Assembly: GCA_028023455.1 (NCBI GenBank)
Contig: JAQFVV010000512.1
Location: 248,001 to 312,000, forward strand
Direction: 5' to 3'
Length of the DNA: 64,000 bases
DNA from: Epiperipatus broadwayi
Lineage: Eukaryota > Onychophora > Udeonychophora > Euonychophora > Peripatidae
The position numbers and the translations under genes are program-made. Each line of letters opens with the position of its first letter. Position 1 is the first letter of the stretch. Below the pieces are notes generated by a model that saw only the letters and a program-made list of their open reading frames with translations, was not told where the DNA came from and did no database searches. Positions 22,261 through 37,810 of the stretch are shown here, piece by piece.

Positions 22261-25200
22261 CTTCTTTTTTGTTTGTTTGTTTCTTTTACATTTTATTATA
22301 TATTTTTTTGGGATATGTAATACATGTTTTAAAATAGATTCCATTATTATTTTCCTAAGGGTGCGTGTTATTGTATGTTTAGTAATTCTAAGAAACAAAT
22401 GTGTTAGATCAAGGGAAAAGATCTCAGAAAGGGTACTATCTAATAAAAAGAAAAAAAGAAGAAACGGAAAGAGAGATATTTAGATTCACCTGCTGTTTCT
22501 TCTCCAGCAGGTTATGCCACCACCCCTGAGCATAGGCTAGTATAAACTGGGCAATAGCTTAAAATTTATTTAGTTGATTATTAGTGAATTCTGCAATTCT
22601 TGTTAAATAGCAAGATTGGCACTTGGGCCATAGCCTATAAATGTGGACATTTGCACAGTGAGAGAATTAGTTAAGATTGGGAGGGACCGAATTAGATTGG
22701 TTTACATCCATCCATGTTTGTATTCAGCAGCCAAATCCTTTTTCCTCACCCTTTGAATGACCAAATATTAGAAAAACATCACAAAAAGGGAAGGATGACT
22801 CAGAACCTGGGAAAATTTTGTATGGGAGGGGATGGTCAGAGCTATAAATACTATGAATGCATAGGCATGCCAATTCACCATCTGGAAAGAAATGCATGAG
22901 CAGAATAAGTCAAATCTCGATAATCAGCTGATAGTTAATAAATATAAAGTGAAGTAAATGAGGTAAAGTGAGTTTTAGTTACAATATATTGACATGGTTA
23001 AAACTTTATCAGCAGTTTATAACATTTCTTCTAGAATGATCATTAACAAATTCCATTTCTTTAGTTTTTTAAATAGGTACCTTTCTATGACTAAGTTGTC
23101 CTTTGCAATAAAATGTTAATCCACTGCTATTGCATCAAAAAAATTTAAAAACATATATTCATTTTAAAATGTATTACTGTAATCTGAAGTGATGTTGATA
23201 TACAAAGACAATAAGTGTTAGATCCTAAAATCAGGGCTTTTAATATTATTCATCCATTGAAATAACATTATAAATCATTGACCTAGATACATAAGTCTTT
23301 TTAAAAAATATATTCTCATTAAATTTAAAAGTAATTTTTTTTAAATAGAAATAGATGATACAATAATATTAATCTCATTTTAAAAATTATAAATCAAAGA
23401 ATAAACACATGTCTTTGTCTAACAAATTTTTTTAATAAATATATTTTTAATAAAAATATGACATTTCAAAATATATGTGATTAAAAAAATAAACACAATA
23501 ATTTAATTATGCATGCACATATATAATCATACACCTATCTAATATAACTTGTTACTTATTTACCTAAACCTATTGTTGCTTGAATATGTAATAGACAAAA
23601 CATTAATGTAAACCTAAATTTATGATTAATTTTATGGAAAAATATTGAGTTCAATGCAACAAATTACTTATTGTATTGCATTACAAAAGAAAAATCAATT
23701 GTGAATTATTACTTTGTATTTGGGGAAATTTACAATAATGCCAAAATTAGCATAAAAATCACATGATAAATTTAAATATAAACTGATATATACAATTATG
23801 AGAAGAATTTATTTTTCAATATGGCAATACCTATTTTAATTCGATTCACAGATCATACAATATATATATATATACAAATTGCATGTTTAATAACAGATAA
23901 GAAAAAGATGAAACTACTGAAATATTAATAATTTAATATATTGTAACCAATTGGGTTACATGGCACACAGCAACATAGTTGTTTGTGTGCATATATAAAG
24001 TAAAGTAAAAGTAGACATAAATTTTTGTAGATATTTCTCTACATTTCCTGGAATAAAAATAAAGGGTTAAATAACTGTGGATTAAAAACATAATTTTATT
24101 ATAAATTAAAACACTTAACCATTGTGCCATCAAAAATTCCAGTGGGTCAAGTGAGTTAAAACTTTAAACTTTTGATTGGTCAATTACAAAATGAGCAGTA
24201 AAACAACATTCATCTTTTAATGTTATATTCATTTTAGTTTCATTTGTAAAAAGAAAATTAATAATTTGTCAGATTATGAGAATAAATGAATGATTTTTTA
24301 AAAATAAAATTCTATTTAAAATTATAAAAAATATTCTATAGTGGAGAAGCTAAAAGAAATGTTCACAACCTATTAGAAAATGCTGCATACATCATTGATT
24401 TCTTTCACAATTTATTTTCATGTAAAAGTAAAGAATTGTTACTAAACTATTAACTATTCTTCTAAAATAATTATATTTTGGGCATATTTTATCAAAATAT
24501 TTTATAATAAGTAAAAAGAATAATACAAAATATTCTAAAATGTTCATTTTCATTTTAAAAATCAAAACAAAGAACTTGGAGCAGACAAAATTGTTGACAA
24601 TCACTGCCTTTTGTTCAAAATGAGAAACAACCAATGAGCACCTTGGAAAGTCCACTTCCTCCCATTGTTCTAGCTGCAAATTTAAGTATTATTGATTTTT
24701 ACTTGTAAAATAATTTTAGAGAGGGCATTATCTTACAATACATTTCAAGCTTTAAAATGAGCATAAATTGACTATAATAAACAAAAATTACCTGTTTTTA
24801 AACTGATTTGATTATAATAAAAACAAATGGCAGAAGGTTTAATAGGTCAAAATATTATTATTTGTAACTCTGAATTTGAAATTTAAAAACAAGCATGTCT
24901 ACTGATAATAGTGAAAGTATTTATCTTTGAAAATTTTTTAATTAATCTTGTATACATTTCTTTGTCTATTTTAAAAATCTTTGTATATTAAAAATTCAAA
25001 ATGTTGCTTTTAATTAAAAGTGCTTTGCAGAGAGTAAAACATGTAAATCACACTTTTTGCTAAAGTAGTGATTTGAAAAGATTAAAATTGCTTTCAATCA
25101 AGATAAAGATTGGACAGAAAAAACTCTGTTTTCCGTTATTTTGTTTTTATTATCTCAAGGTTAAAAAGGATTAGACAGATTGAAAATAATCTGCAATGTG

Positions 25201-27269
25201 TTTTTACCTCCTTAGATGATTATATAAAATATCTGATAAAAATATTAGTTCAGTTTTTCTTGCAGTTTTTGTAAGAGTGGGCCAGAAGGCATGACATTAA
25301 TATTTATAGAGGTGAATTGTCCAGCTGCAAAGTCTGGATAGTAATATTTTGAGAAGAAGCTGTCTCATAACTATATGGAAGGTTAGCTAAAATATTTTAT
25401 AAAGTGTTAGCAAGTATATCAGAGAAACTAGCTGCAGAGATGGCTGGAAGAATTATACAGAAAACTATTATGAAAATGCAAGAGTGCAAGAAAGCAGCTG
25501 TTCTACAGTTTACTGATGGAGTTTGAATTCAGATAGAGGAAAAAGGTCAAGATCCTTTATAATTCATAGCTACAATTGTGTTCTGAGAAAACAGCTAACG
25601 TTCCTGGACCAATCTTAACCAGAAGAGTACTGATTAATGCCAATAACCATACCTGAATTATACCTTCCTGATTATGACAATCCTGGATTATAACTGCCTC
25701 AGCAAGACCAACTTACAAAGAGAAAACAGATGAATGTATATACAATCTTGAATAGCATTATATATAATAAAAATGAAATTTCAAATAATTTTATTTGGTA
25801 AAAATGACATTTAAAAATTTATATTTTAAAGAATAAGAAGTAAATAATTTTGCTTAAATTAAATTAAAATCTAGAAGAAATGATTAATTCATGGATAATT
25901 TATTTTGAAAAAGAAAAAGAACTTCTAAATACTTTTTTTAAAATTAATTCAAAGATGTAATTAATTACTTGAGGGTAACCTGTCATAAAAAAGACTTTTG
26001 AGTTAGCTATCAAAAAAATTGGCTTTATTTTTTTGTTAAAAAAAAGATACAAGAAAATATTTTTATTGACAAAAAAGAGACAAATTAGTAATATTAATTA
26101 ATATCATCTATATGTTCATAAATGCACATGTATATGAGAATTTTATGTATAGTTTTTAAATGGATCTAATTATGAAACCTATTTTTAATTATTTTATTTT
26201 GTCAATTTAAGCATGAATAGATTTTAGGTAAACCTAGTGTAACTTAAATGTAAACCACTGTATAGTAACTTAAATTTGTATATTAATAATGCAAATCATA
26301 GTGTAATAACTTGAATATTTTAAATCATATACATAAGTGACAATGTGATAATGTTTTATTATTTTATGTTAATCAACATCAGAAGGTGTAATTGATATGC
26401 ATAGCCTTATTCTAGACTTTAATATCAATTCCATTGTTTATAAACTTGTGTTTAATTACAAAAATTATTCCAGTGGTTGCAAATATTTTTAGAATATCTG
26501 TTTCTATCATCTCTTTATTATATACCATACTTTAGCTTGTGTTTTTCTGAGCTAGTTACATGTCATGTACAATGGCTGATTTATAAATGTGGATATATTA
26601 TTAGTGTAAAGATATCCCAATAATGATTATTATGATGACTAATCCTCATCCTGGTTGGCAGAAAAGATAATATTCTTTAAAGCCCCTGCACTACATTTTA
26701 TTTTAGTTTATTTTTATTAGAAGTTAAGTTTATAGTTGGCCATTACATTAATGACACTCAGTGGCCAGAATATTGATGATGTTCAGCATGTTTTATAATT
26801 CCAGCATTGTTGTTTAGATTTTTCTGATTATGTATTCTGATGTATTCACACTTAGTTTGTGCCTCCAAATTAGTGGTTAAACAATTGCCTCAATCTGGCA
26901 ATGGCTCTATAGTAGCCTGGTTTGAAGAAGACCCATTTAAAATCCATTTTCCACGTTGATTGCTGATTTGATGTATTGATGTATTTTGATTTTGGTCATT
27001 AATAATGATAAATGGTATTACTTGGAGTATCATTTATACTTACTTTGAGTTATTATAATGCTCACTGATATACAATTAAGCATACAGTTGCTTTGAGGAG
27101 TTAATTGGCTGATCTGTCAGAGATCATTTGATTTCATGCTTTCAGAATATATAACATTTCTTATATATTTTTATTACTTTAATAATGAATACTTTGGATT
27201 ATTAAAATAAATTTTAATATCATTATCTTACTTTAACATTATTTGAAATATCATGAAATTGTGAGTGAT
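22261..27269. other. Long non-coding stretch
   Basis: Very AT-rich. A 7-bp hairpin CCTGCTG...CAGCAGG lies at about 22491-22514. 22500-22910 and 25260-25720 are less AT-rich but contain only short open frames that I do not recognise. No RNA gene or repeat match was found. Confidence 0.45.
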
Positions 27270-27624
27270 TATATATATATATATATGTGTGTGTGTATGT
27301 GTGTGTGTGTAATAATAATATGACATATATATATATATATATATATATTACTATAATAAAAATAAAAATGAGATTATATCCATGGTAACAGAGATTAGTG
27401 TTATTTTTTGATGTTATGAAGAAACTATTGATTATCATTAATTGACAATCCCTGAGAATAAACAAGTGTATCTTCATTAACCTATAATATCTCTTATATT
27501 AAAGTATTTCTGAAGTAAAAGGAGCTATTGTAGGCTAATTAGAAAACTTGTTTATTAGTAGTAATTGATAGTTTCTTAAATAACATCAAAAACTGATACT
27601 ATCTCTCTTTACATGTGTATAGTG

Positions 27625-27703
<79 letters not shown>
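27270..27703. repeat. (TA)n and (TG)n microsatellites
   Basis: (TA)n/(TG)n at 27271-27310, (TA)n at 27325-27349, and a longer (TA)n from 27629 to 27702. The intervening sequence is non-coding. Confidence 0.8.
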
Positions 27704-30170
27704 AACTGACAAAAAAGAGAAAAGGAGAGGAGAGACCGCATATGTAGAGAGAGAAAGCATATATCTATATAACAGGGCATCAAATTTTAACTTTAACAGA
27801 ACAGCTGCTTATAAACTCTGAAATTATAAAGGTAGACATTTATTAACTTCTAAAATAATTTTAACTTGTAAAATTTCTAGATTTAATTCTTAGATTAAAT
27901 GATTTCTTAAATCAGGTCAGCCAAATTGTAAATAACAAAAGAAAATGGACTGCCGTGGCTATCAACCTTACAAATAACAGTCACATGAATTAAACACAGC
28001 TGTTTTATATCTCACATAGAGCAAATAAAATACCAATCGCCTACCACTCATGCTTAGGGTTCTATAATTGTTTGATAACTCATGCTGAGAAATACCAAGA
28101 ATTATACTCATAATAAACATTATAAACTATTACCAATAAACTAAGAGAGGAGGAAAAACTTCGACTCACACTCATAATACTTTAATGACTTCATTATTTC
28201 CCACATAAATTACCAACATCATAGTTACAATTAATTTATTTCTGATATTAACTTCTCTGCACTCTCCTCTTCCACTTAACTTTATTATTTTTAACTTCTT
28301 CACACTATTGTATTTTCCTAATCAGATATGCATGGAATAATCAGTATTATCGATGTAATTAATTTATAAAACCACATTAATTTTTGAAACAATAAATCCA
28401 TAAGCTTTTAATTCAAAATTGGAAAATTACAGTCTCAGGATTCAAATCAGGAATGCAAAATTTTTATTGGTGATCTTACAAATTTACTTTTGACCAATGA
28501 ATGCTATCCCAGTGATTATCATTTAAGTAGACATGTGCTTGATCTCTGAGCTAATATCTACTTTTCATCAACCAATAATAATAATAACATCGAATAAATT
28601 ACTAAACATTTAACTAATGGATTATTCTATCAACTTTAAATTTTGAACTAGATTACTATCGACTGGGAATACATTCCAATACCGGGAGTGGGAAAAGGGA
28701 TTTTATGTCCACTCAAGATAATAGTCACAACATGATAAATTTATAAAAATGAAAATAATAATTAAATTAAAAGGAATCTCCTTTCAGATGTTTGCAGTGT
28801 TACCATAATAATTTGTAAAGCAATTTATGAATGTTTCTTTAAAGCAACATTTGGATTTCATGAGAAAATATCAATTTAAAAATTAAACTTTTGCAATGTG
28901 TCTGTACCTGAATAAGCATTAAAATATTTATTTTGAATTGCATAGGATTAAGATTTCTGGATTTGTGGGAACCAAAACACTAAGACACAACACCAAATTT
29001 AATTAACATACAGCATGTTATAAATTACAGAATTTAAATTTGATATAGCATATTAGCTATCCAATTAATAAAATAAAATATTTACAGTGATTTTACAATC
29101 ACTATGGAGAATATGATCCCTCTATTGTGTTCAATAAGACATTTCTACATGAGATGAATCTATCAACTGTAGCTTTACATGGACTTAAATAAAATAAAAT
29201 AAAGTAAATGAAACATATATCTCAACCAGTTATATTTTCACTGGTTTAGAAACGTTTTTCTGGGAGGCATGCCTAAATAACTATTACAATAACAGCCTTT
29301 AACATCAGTAAATTATAAAGTAACTTTTTAATTGATTCTACTTATCAAAATAAATATAGGCCTCTTTATGCTACTGACTTTACAAACCAAGTATTATACA
29401 TTGTTTCATTAATCTTTAAAAGTCACACTGATCCAATTAACAACTTAGGTTTAATCTTAAAACTTTTTAGTTACTCTTTTGAATTATCACTTGTCTGTTT
29501 ATTTGATATATTATTTTTCTAACTCTATACTACCTAATTGTTCTAGAGGTGACACTCATGCACTTACATACACTCAATGCTTTCTATGTACCAATGTCAG
29601 TAATAAACCATTAATCTTACAATTCCCGCAGTGATTTACTTCCATTATGAGCCAGTTATGGTGCACACTGTTAATTTAAGCTTTTAACATTAACTTTTTC
29701 TTGAGTCATCTTTAAAATTAAAGTGTCCTGAAGTAGTTAATCCACTTTACTAGCACCTCCACAATGACCAACAATTAAGTTACAAATTCTTACATAATGA
29801 AAATAGGGCTACAAAATATATATCAATAAGAAAATAGCATGAACCTGGGGCACCTGTACCATCTGAGAGCTGTAAAAATGTTACAATTCAGTTACTACAC
29901 ATATAAATATGAGCATGCACCTATGACTACTACAAATATAACCTAGAACATATCTCTTACAAAGTATATTGACTATAGAGCTGAGGATACACCCTTGATC
30001 TACTATTACATTGTTAAAATACTTAATACCTATAATCATGAGAGAACTATGCTCAACCTCAATCCTCAAGGCAGTGATAACTTAGCATACCTTGAACAAA
30101 CATGGCCATTCACAAGCATCACTTAATCTTGAGAGAACAGGGTTTGAATTCTCACTAACTACAATATTGA
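27704..30170 (-). repeat. Possible diverged LTR-like element
   Basis: The left border 'TGTAACTGAC' follows (TA)n. The right border on the minus strand reads TGTAGTTAGTGAGAATTC. The block 'gaacagggtttgaattc' at 30134-30150 is the reverse complement of part of the LTR start at 20983-21000. It also shares 'gggattttatgtc' with family B. There is no coding sequence. This is a weak call based on ends and short matches. Confidence 0.3.
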
Positions 30171-31549
30171 TTTATAAAACTGATATGCAATAATAGTTCA
30201 ATATGACTAGAATAAAAAAAAATATCCAAGTCTTAAATTATTATGAAATAATAAATGTGCATTACTTTTCAACATAAAACAAGTATACTTAAATCTCTCA
30301 TCATCCAGAGCATAGCAATATCAAAATCTTAATACTGCATAAGTAATAAAATAAAGCATTAATATTATCAATATTTACTTGTAAGCAAAAAAAAAAAAAC
30401 TATTTTATATATTTGCGAACCTCTCATGTAAACATTTCAAACTTTCAAACAGACAAGTCATTCATATTATGGTAGCATCGAACTTAAACCATAATAACAT
30501 ATAAAGAAGAATACATATTTGATCCTACTATAAATTAAATTTAATGATAGGTATATTTATTAATATATCTTAAATAATAAACACTAAAATAAAATAAGCT
30601 TTAATACACATAATAAATCAATGAATAATAAAATAAAGAGAAAAAATATACTGAAATGTCCATAGCACAGTCCATCACTGTGACAATTTAGCACAATCAG
30701 CATCTTCCATATGATCATTTAAAGTTAATCCACACACATTATAAATACACACACACACACATGACATTATCAAAACATGAAAATGCACAAATGACCACAA
30801 TTTCTTGATGCAAGAATATTCCAAATTTGAACAATTGTTAAATAGCATTTTTAAATTTTGGAAACTCACATTCTTACAAAGCTCCTAAACTATTCCTTTG
30901 GTTCCTATGAGGTTTTACACATATTTTCTTGAGAAGCATTCAATATTTAAAATAATCACTTGATCTTAAGTTATCTATCGAAATTACTCAAGTTTTAATA
31001 GCATTTCAATGAACTCTGTCATTCTCTGGTAATGTAAGTTTGGAAATTTCATTTTAGCTCAGCATTTATTTATTACTACAATAAATTTTACGATTTCATT
31101 TACAACTTTCACTTATCAATTTTTTGTTTCTCAATTAAATAACGTTTTTTTTTTTTTTTTTTTTTGGGGGGGGTGGTATTTTAAAATTTCTTTCATACAA
31201 GAAACATTTTTTGACCTTCATGATAGAAAATGTAGAAAGTGTTGCCCCGACTCTGAAAAATTTTAACAAAAGTATAAAATTATGGCTAATATTCACATTT
31301 AAGACTTTTTCTTCTCTTTCTTAAATAAAAACATTCAAATATTTTACATAAAAGTTCTAACAAAATAAATATCCAAGAAAGTTAATACTTGTCATATTTC
31401 ATCTTGGGAAAATTAAACCACTAAACATCTCATGATCACCATTCCTAATCTTTCCTAATAGGATAGTGGTGGCTATGGTTATTAAAGAACCAAAGTCACC
31501 AAAATGTATGGGTACTGAACTGAGCTCTGGCTTATATGACTTTATAAGC
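30171..31549. other. Non-coding stretch
   Basis: AT-rich, with a (CA)n tract at about 30749-30762 and a T-run then G-run at 31145-31175. No gene was seen. Confidence 0.45.
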
Positions 31550-31830
31550 TACTGTTTTCAATTTTAAACTCATAGTTTTGTAGTTAAGTAGAGATAAAAG
31601 GTGGCTACTAAAGGGTTGCATAAGATCCTATGATCTAGGTGCAGTACTCTCAGATCCAAAGCTCCTCACTGACAAAAACCACAAGCTATAAACTAGTCTG
31701 GGAATATTGGATGAGTAGGCTAAAGATGGGGATTTTATGCACAAGCCTTCTGGAATCCATAAATTGTTCTGGATTGCACTGAGTGGCAATACTGTGTAAA
31801 AAGTTTTGACTGTTTTAATTTGGGAAAATT
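31550..31830 (+). repeat. Copy of the hammerhead-bearing repeat
   Basis: It matches the reverse complement of 51525-51613 and then 51664-51830, including 'gatggggattttatgcacaa' and 'gccttctggaatcca'. It is a single arm, not an inverted pair. Confidence 0.75.
31663..31704 (+). ncRNA. Decayed hammerhead ribozyme
   Basis: It aligns with the intact motif at 51678-51719, but the core is CTGACAA instead of CTGATGA and TAAAC instead of GAAAC, so it should be inactive. Stem I and GTC are partly kept. Confidence 0.55.
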
Positions 31831-33245
<1,415 letters not shown>

Positions 33246-33340
33246 AAACACAGAATTACTTATAAAACTGCTTTAATATTTCAACCAGCAGACTGGTTGA
33301 AATATTAAAACAGTTTTATAGAGACGTAATTCTGTGTTTA
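33246..33340. repeat. Large palindrome
   Basis: Two arms of about 43-46 bases ('acacagaatta' to 'tcaaccag' and the reverse) meet at a 4-base centre at 33289-33292. The arm tip CTGGTTGAAATA matches the hairpin at 19147-19158. Confidence 0.75.
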
Positions 33341-33654
33341 TATATATATATATTGAAGCATTCGATGTCTAATCATCATCGAGCTTCATGCTTCACCATC
33401 TACACTAACCCCCTGCAGAGCCTGCAATTCAGACCCCACTGTAAATATATGCCATTCACCCATACACTGGAGGCATAATTATCCAAGGAATTAATAAAAT
33501 TGAAAATATTTAGTAAAGTAAAACAGTAGTGTGTGTGATGTATATATATATATATATATAAATGAAGCAATAGTTTCATTAATATTTATTGCTGAGAATT
33601 AGATGTTCTTATATAATTATAAATATATTTTTATATATGTGTATTTAATCAAAT
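33341..33654. other. Non-coding, short (TA)n tracts
   Basis: (TA)n at 33340-33352 and 33541-33560. Nothing else was recognised. Confidence 0.4.
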
Positions 33655-34640
33655 TGTTGGAATGTACCAACAAAGAAAAATGGGGAAGGCTCGAAATACT
33701 GAAATAATATTTATCTAGATTTACACCGTTTTCATTAATTAAAATTATAAATCTTAATTAAAATCAAAAGCAAGTCTTCTGTTAGTTGTTTTCAAATCTT
33801 TAAAAATATCTACAATGGTATTTTGAGCCTTATCTGTTTTAAAAATATTTTACTAATTAAATGTTTTTTATTTAATCAAGAGATTATAGAGATAGCTGTG
33901 GGCAACTGAGATTGCATTTTTGGCAGGATTAAAGGGTGTATAAAAAGGAACATAGAACAAAAGAAGTCAGTTTTTTTAGTCAGTTAACTTTAGTTACTTT
34001 TCAGTGGAGTTGGTTTAGTTACTTTTCCGTTTATTACTTTCAGTAAAATAAATTTTAAGAAGCCAACACAAGTTCTGTGCTATGAAGTTTAAGTAGAGGA
34101 CTCTTTCACCTTTCTCTTTTTCTCTCAGAGAACTGTTTGCCTGCCTGCTGCTACCATGTTCCATCTGACTGGCCGGCCACGATGACTGTATAATTGCCAA
34201 CCTGGCTGCTCATCCATATGCTGCTATCCTTAGGTAACCACACCTGATGTAGAGCTGCCTTCATAAGTAAATACTTTTGTAATTTGTAATATGTAGTTCA
34301 ACCTTTGTATTTAATGTATATATTAATTTCTAAGATTCTGCTAATTTTGCTTTTAAATTCTCTCTCTGTAATCCCTTACTAATATAATGTATTTTAACTT
34401 ACCCTTCATGCTTAATTAATTTATGTTACATAGCTTTGTGTGGCTCAATTAAATATTTAACTTGTTTTGTTGAATGTATATATAATTTATTTTAATTAAT
34501 ATGCCAATATCAATCAACTTTGTGAGTTTAATAAGGGTTTATTTTCTTTGTTCAATGGGGAAAGAGCTTCAATTAAATTTATTAATAAAGTTTTGTTTAT
34601 TTAAAATTGAAAGTGCTTGCTAGGTTGGTTTTATATTTAA
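33655..34640 (+). repeat. Candidate solo LTR
   Basis: It starts with a palindrome TGTTGG-aatgta-CCAACA (33655-33672). A TATA box (TATAAAAAGG, 33939-33948) follows about 285 bases later, then a GC-richer leader-like region (34080-34260) and AATAAA near 34585. That order fits U3-R-U5. No clear right terminus, primer site or coding region was seen. Confidence 0.4.
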
Positions 34641-35877
34641 ATATTTTATTCACGTTTTTTTATCTAAAATATTTTATTGTGGATGCATATTTTACTTTCT
34701 TATTTAAATTTGTCTTTAAATTTCCATTTTAAAAGATTGTGAACCTTCACATAATTAATCCATTCCTTCTTGCTGTTGCCTGAAGGGCTAATTTTATCAG
34801 TTAATATGTATATGGGAATCGAAATTAAATATAAAAGTTTGTTAGTTTAATGTTTTAGTTAAAGAGTTATTTTCTAGTATAATTTTCTGAATGATTCTTT
34901 ATTTAAATATATCATTGTGCAGGAGTCAAACCATTTACAGTTTTTCAAATAAAGTATATTAAGTTATTGTACATGTATAACGCTGCTGGCTGACCTTTCC
35001 CTTCACTTATGGTACTTGCACATATTTTCTTTATGGCTTTGTCATTTGGGAACTTCAGAAATCCGAATCTCCCCAACCTACTAGTTCTCAAAATCATTCA
35101 TAATCAGGGTACACCCTACTCCCTGTGGAACGTGAGGTTTATAGGGTTTGATTGTGCACTGGGCTGTCAAACCAAACCTCTCCATCTGATACCGTCCTGT
35201 TAAAATGGCAGACATGTCACCCCTCATTCAATATCAAATGTCTTAAAATGATGAAGCATTCAAAGTACCATAAGATCCATATTTCTTTTATGACCTGCTA
35301 GCATTGTTATTGTTTTAGTTAATGGATTTATGCCTGTTTGGCCTTTCATTAGGTGTTGGAAATAATGACTCATTCATGAAATGTGCCAACATGCTAATTA
35401 GTCAGTATGTTAATTTTAAAGCTGCTTCCTTTTAAAATACTTATCGATTCCCATAGAAGTAAATCTAATTTGTATTAATGATTGTATAACTTATTCTCAT
35501 AAATGTATCATACTGTTTGTTTTTTATGTATAAGTTTCAAAGACATCTTTCCAAACAATGCCAATAAATTATACATATAATGGTTTTGATAAGATAGGTA
35601 AATGATTAAAATTGTATATTTTGCCTGTTTATCAAATAAATCATTTACTATTATACCTGTCACGATCTTTTATATTTGTTTTATACATCCACATCATTTT
35701 ATTTGTAAACATTTGTAAATTGGCATATTAATTCTGCACAAGTGACAATACATTCTATAAATTTATATTCATAAAATAATTAATAAAGAGGATTTTATAA
35801 AAACAAATCCCAAGTTTTGCAAATGTATAATATCACTCCAAGCATGAAACAATTTTGTAATATATATATATATATAT
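34641..35877. other. Non-coding, GC-richer patch at 34980-35230
   Basis: AT-rich except for 34980-35230, which has balanced composition and an open frame of 64 codons without recognisable motifs. The stretch ends in a (TA)n tract at 35860-35877 that abuts the LTR. Confidence 0.4.
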
Positions 35878-36337
35878 TGTAATGAGCTCAGACGTTCGTT
35901 ACTTTGTTTTTTTTTTTTATATTTATTAAACAGGAAAGTAAATTAAAAAGTTCGCATTTAAAAATTTTCTTTAAGAATTAAAAATTGAAATTAAATATCA
36001 TCTTAAACTCGTATATATTAAAGCGCACAGATAAAAAAAATTATTAAAATAAAACTGTATTAAAAATAGAAAAGGTATTTTAAAAACAAAAACTTAAAAA
36101 GATTTAGAGATAAAAATATATCTTTAATCTTGAAAAACACAGAAATTAATCAGAAATGGAAATGATTGTTAATTAGTTAAATGTAAACCAGCCTTGGGCA
36201 TTTAAATGTAAAAACATCGGTCAGATAGGAAAACAATAGAAACAAATAGCCAATGAAAGAAATCCATTGGGAAATCGGACCTCAGCGAAAGGATCATCAC
36301 ATTGATGACATAATGCCAAGTCAATCCTTCGAATACC

Positions 36338-36344
36338 TATAAAA
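36338..36344 (+). promoter_or_regulatory. TATA box, family A LTR copy 1
   Basis: TATAAAA about 460 bases from the LTR start. It is conserved at 60994-61000 and, on the minus strand, near 40555-40561. Confidence 0.6.
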
Positions 36345-37804
36345 GGAAAATTTGGAAATTATTAATTAGTGATTGGTAATTGATTATTACGATGTGACTA
36401 TATGTATTAGTACGGAGTTGGAGGTGAAGAGATTGACAGACGCACTGTCAATTCTTTCAGCTGTTAAAGAAAAGAGAAATGAACTATCGTTACCTACATT
36501 GAGGACCAATTAAACTAAAAAACCTCTGAATGAATAAATAAAACAACGGCTAAATGGATACCAATCTTTTGAGGATGGCGTGGGAATTCACGTTCATGGC
36601 AAGTAACGGATAAAGATGAACTGTTGTAAACCGTAAGAACTTTATAAATAATAAACATTAAATTAAAACTTTCCATATTTAAATGATTGCCATATTATCC
36701 TATCTGACCAACGTTATTTATTAATTAGTTATAATTTTATTTAATGTAATTATTTTGTAAAATCATTTCCATTTATTTATTTTTTGTTCTTTAAGTTTTA
36801 TTATGATTTCTGTTTTCCGTTAAGTTAAATGATATAAATGTTGAACTTAAGTTGGGCATGAATGGCTGTATACATTTGTAAAGTTATATTAGGGGAGGGT
36901 AATCTTAGGTTATTTGTGTCGTTGTTAGATTGGGTCAATGGATTGGATATATTGATGTAGCTAGTAGATGTAGTCAGAGATTCGCTACTGGCAGAATAGT
37001 TTATATATACACTGCACTCACCCGTTTGCCTATGGAAGGAATTATAAGACGGAGAACGCAGTTCCTTTCTATGGAGTTTTTTATATTGTTCTTCTCATTA
37101 GATAGATGTAATATTCCTATCTGATGAAAGTCAATGTGTTCTCTTAATCTTTTTGGTGCTGCCGTATTCCATATTACATTGAATACATCGATGTATCAGA
37201 TGAATTGATGCCAGTTTGACTGCGATTTTAGCCTAAGGTTAAATAGGGATAGAATATTTTATTTTCAAATGCAAATCTATGTAGTCTATTCATACTCAAC
37301 CCTAAATAAAAATGCATTAAATTTAAGTTGTTTATAGACGCTTGCATGGATTGGTTATCAATTAGGTATGTTTTGGATTTCATATTTGATCAAAATATAT
37401 AGACATTCGATAAATAATGATACCTTACTGGTGAGTATCTAAAATGTATTTATTCGGATGTCTTTTAAGTTATTGGTGACAATGCAAGTATCTTATGGCG
37501 AATACTATTGGGTTACGTATAAATTTCCCTCTGCAATTGTCTGTAATCAATAATTTTGTATTTTGATCGTTTATGTTTACTTTGAAATGTTTTTGACCGT
37601 GAAATCTATGTAACCGATCTATATTCAACATTATAAACAAGCTTTCATAAATTTATCTGTGCGAACTTAATTAAAATGTAAAATTAGAATATAATAGTAA
37701 GTAAATGTAAATTAAAGTCAAAAATCAAAGTTAAAAATGTAGGTTAAATTTTGAAATGTAAAACTAATACTAAAATAATTTTAAATCTTTATATATATAT
37801 GTGA

Positions 37805-37810
37805 AATAAA
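37805..37810 (+). terminator. Polyadenylation signal, family A LTR copy 1
   Basis: AATAAA followed by 'TGTTTGTGTGTTAATTAC', a GT-rich downstream element. The same arrangement is seen at about 62443 in copy 3. Confidence 0.5.

Noticed and set aside
37117-37140. CTGATGAAAG in family A LTR as a hammerhead core
   Set aside because: No stem II followed by GAAA and no stem I partner; copy 3 has CTGATGAGAG and also lacks GAAA.
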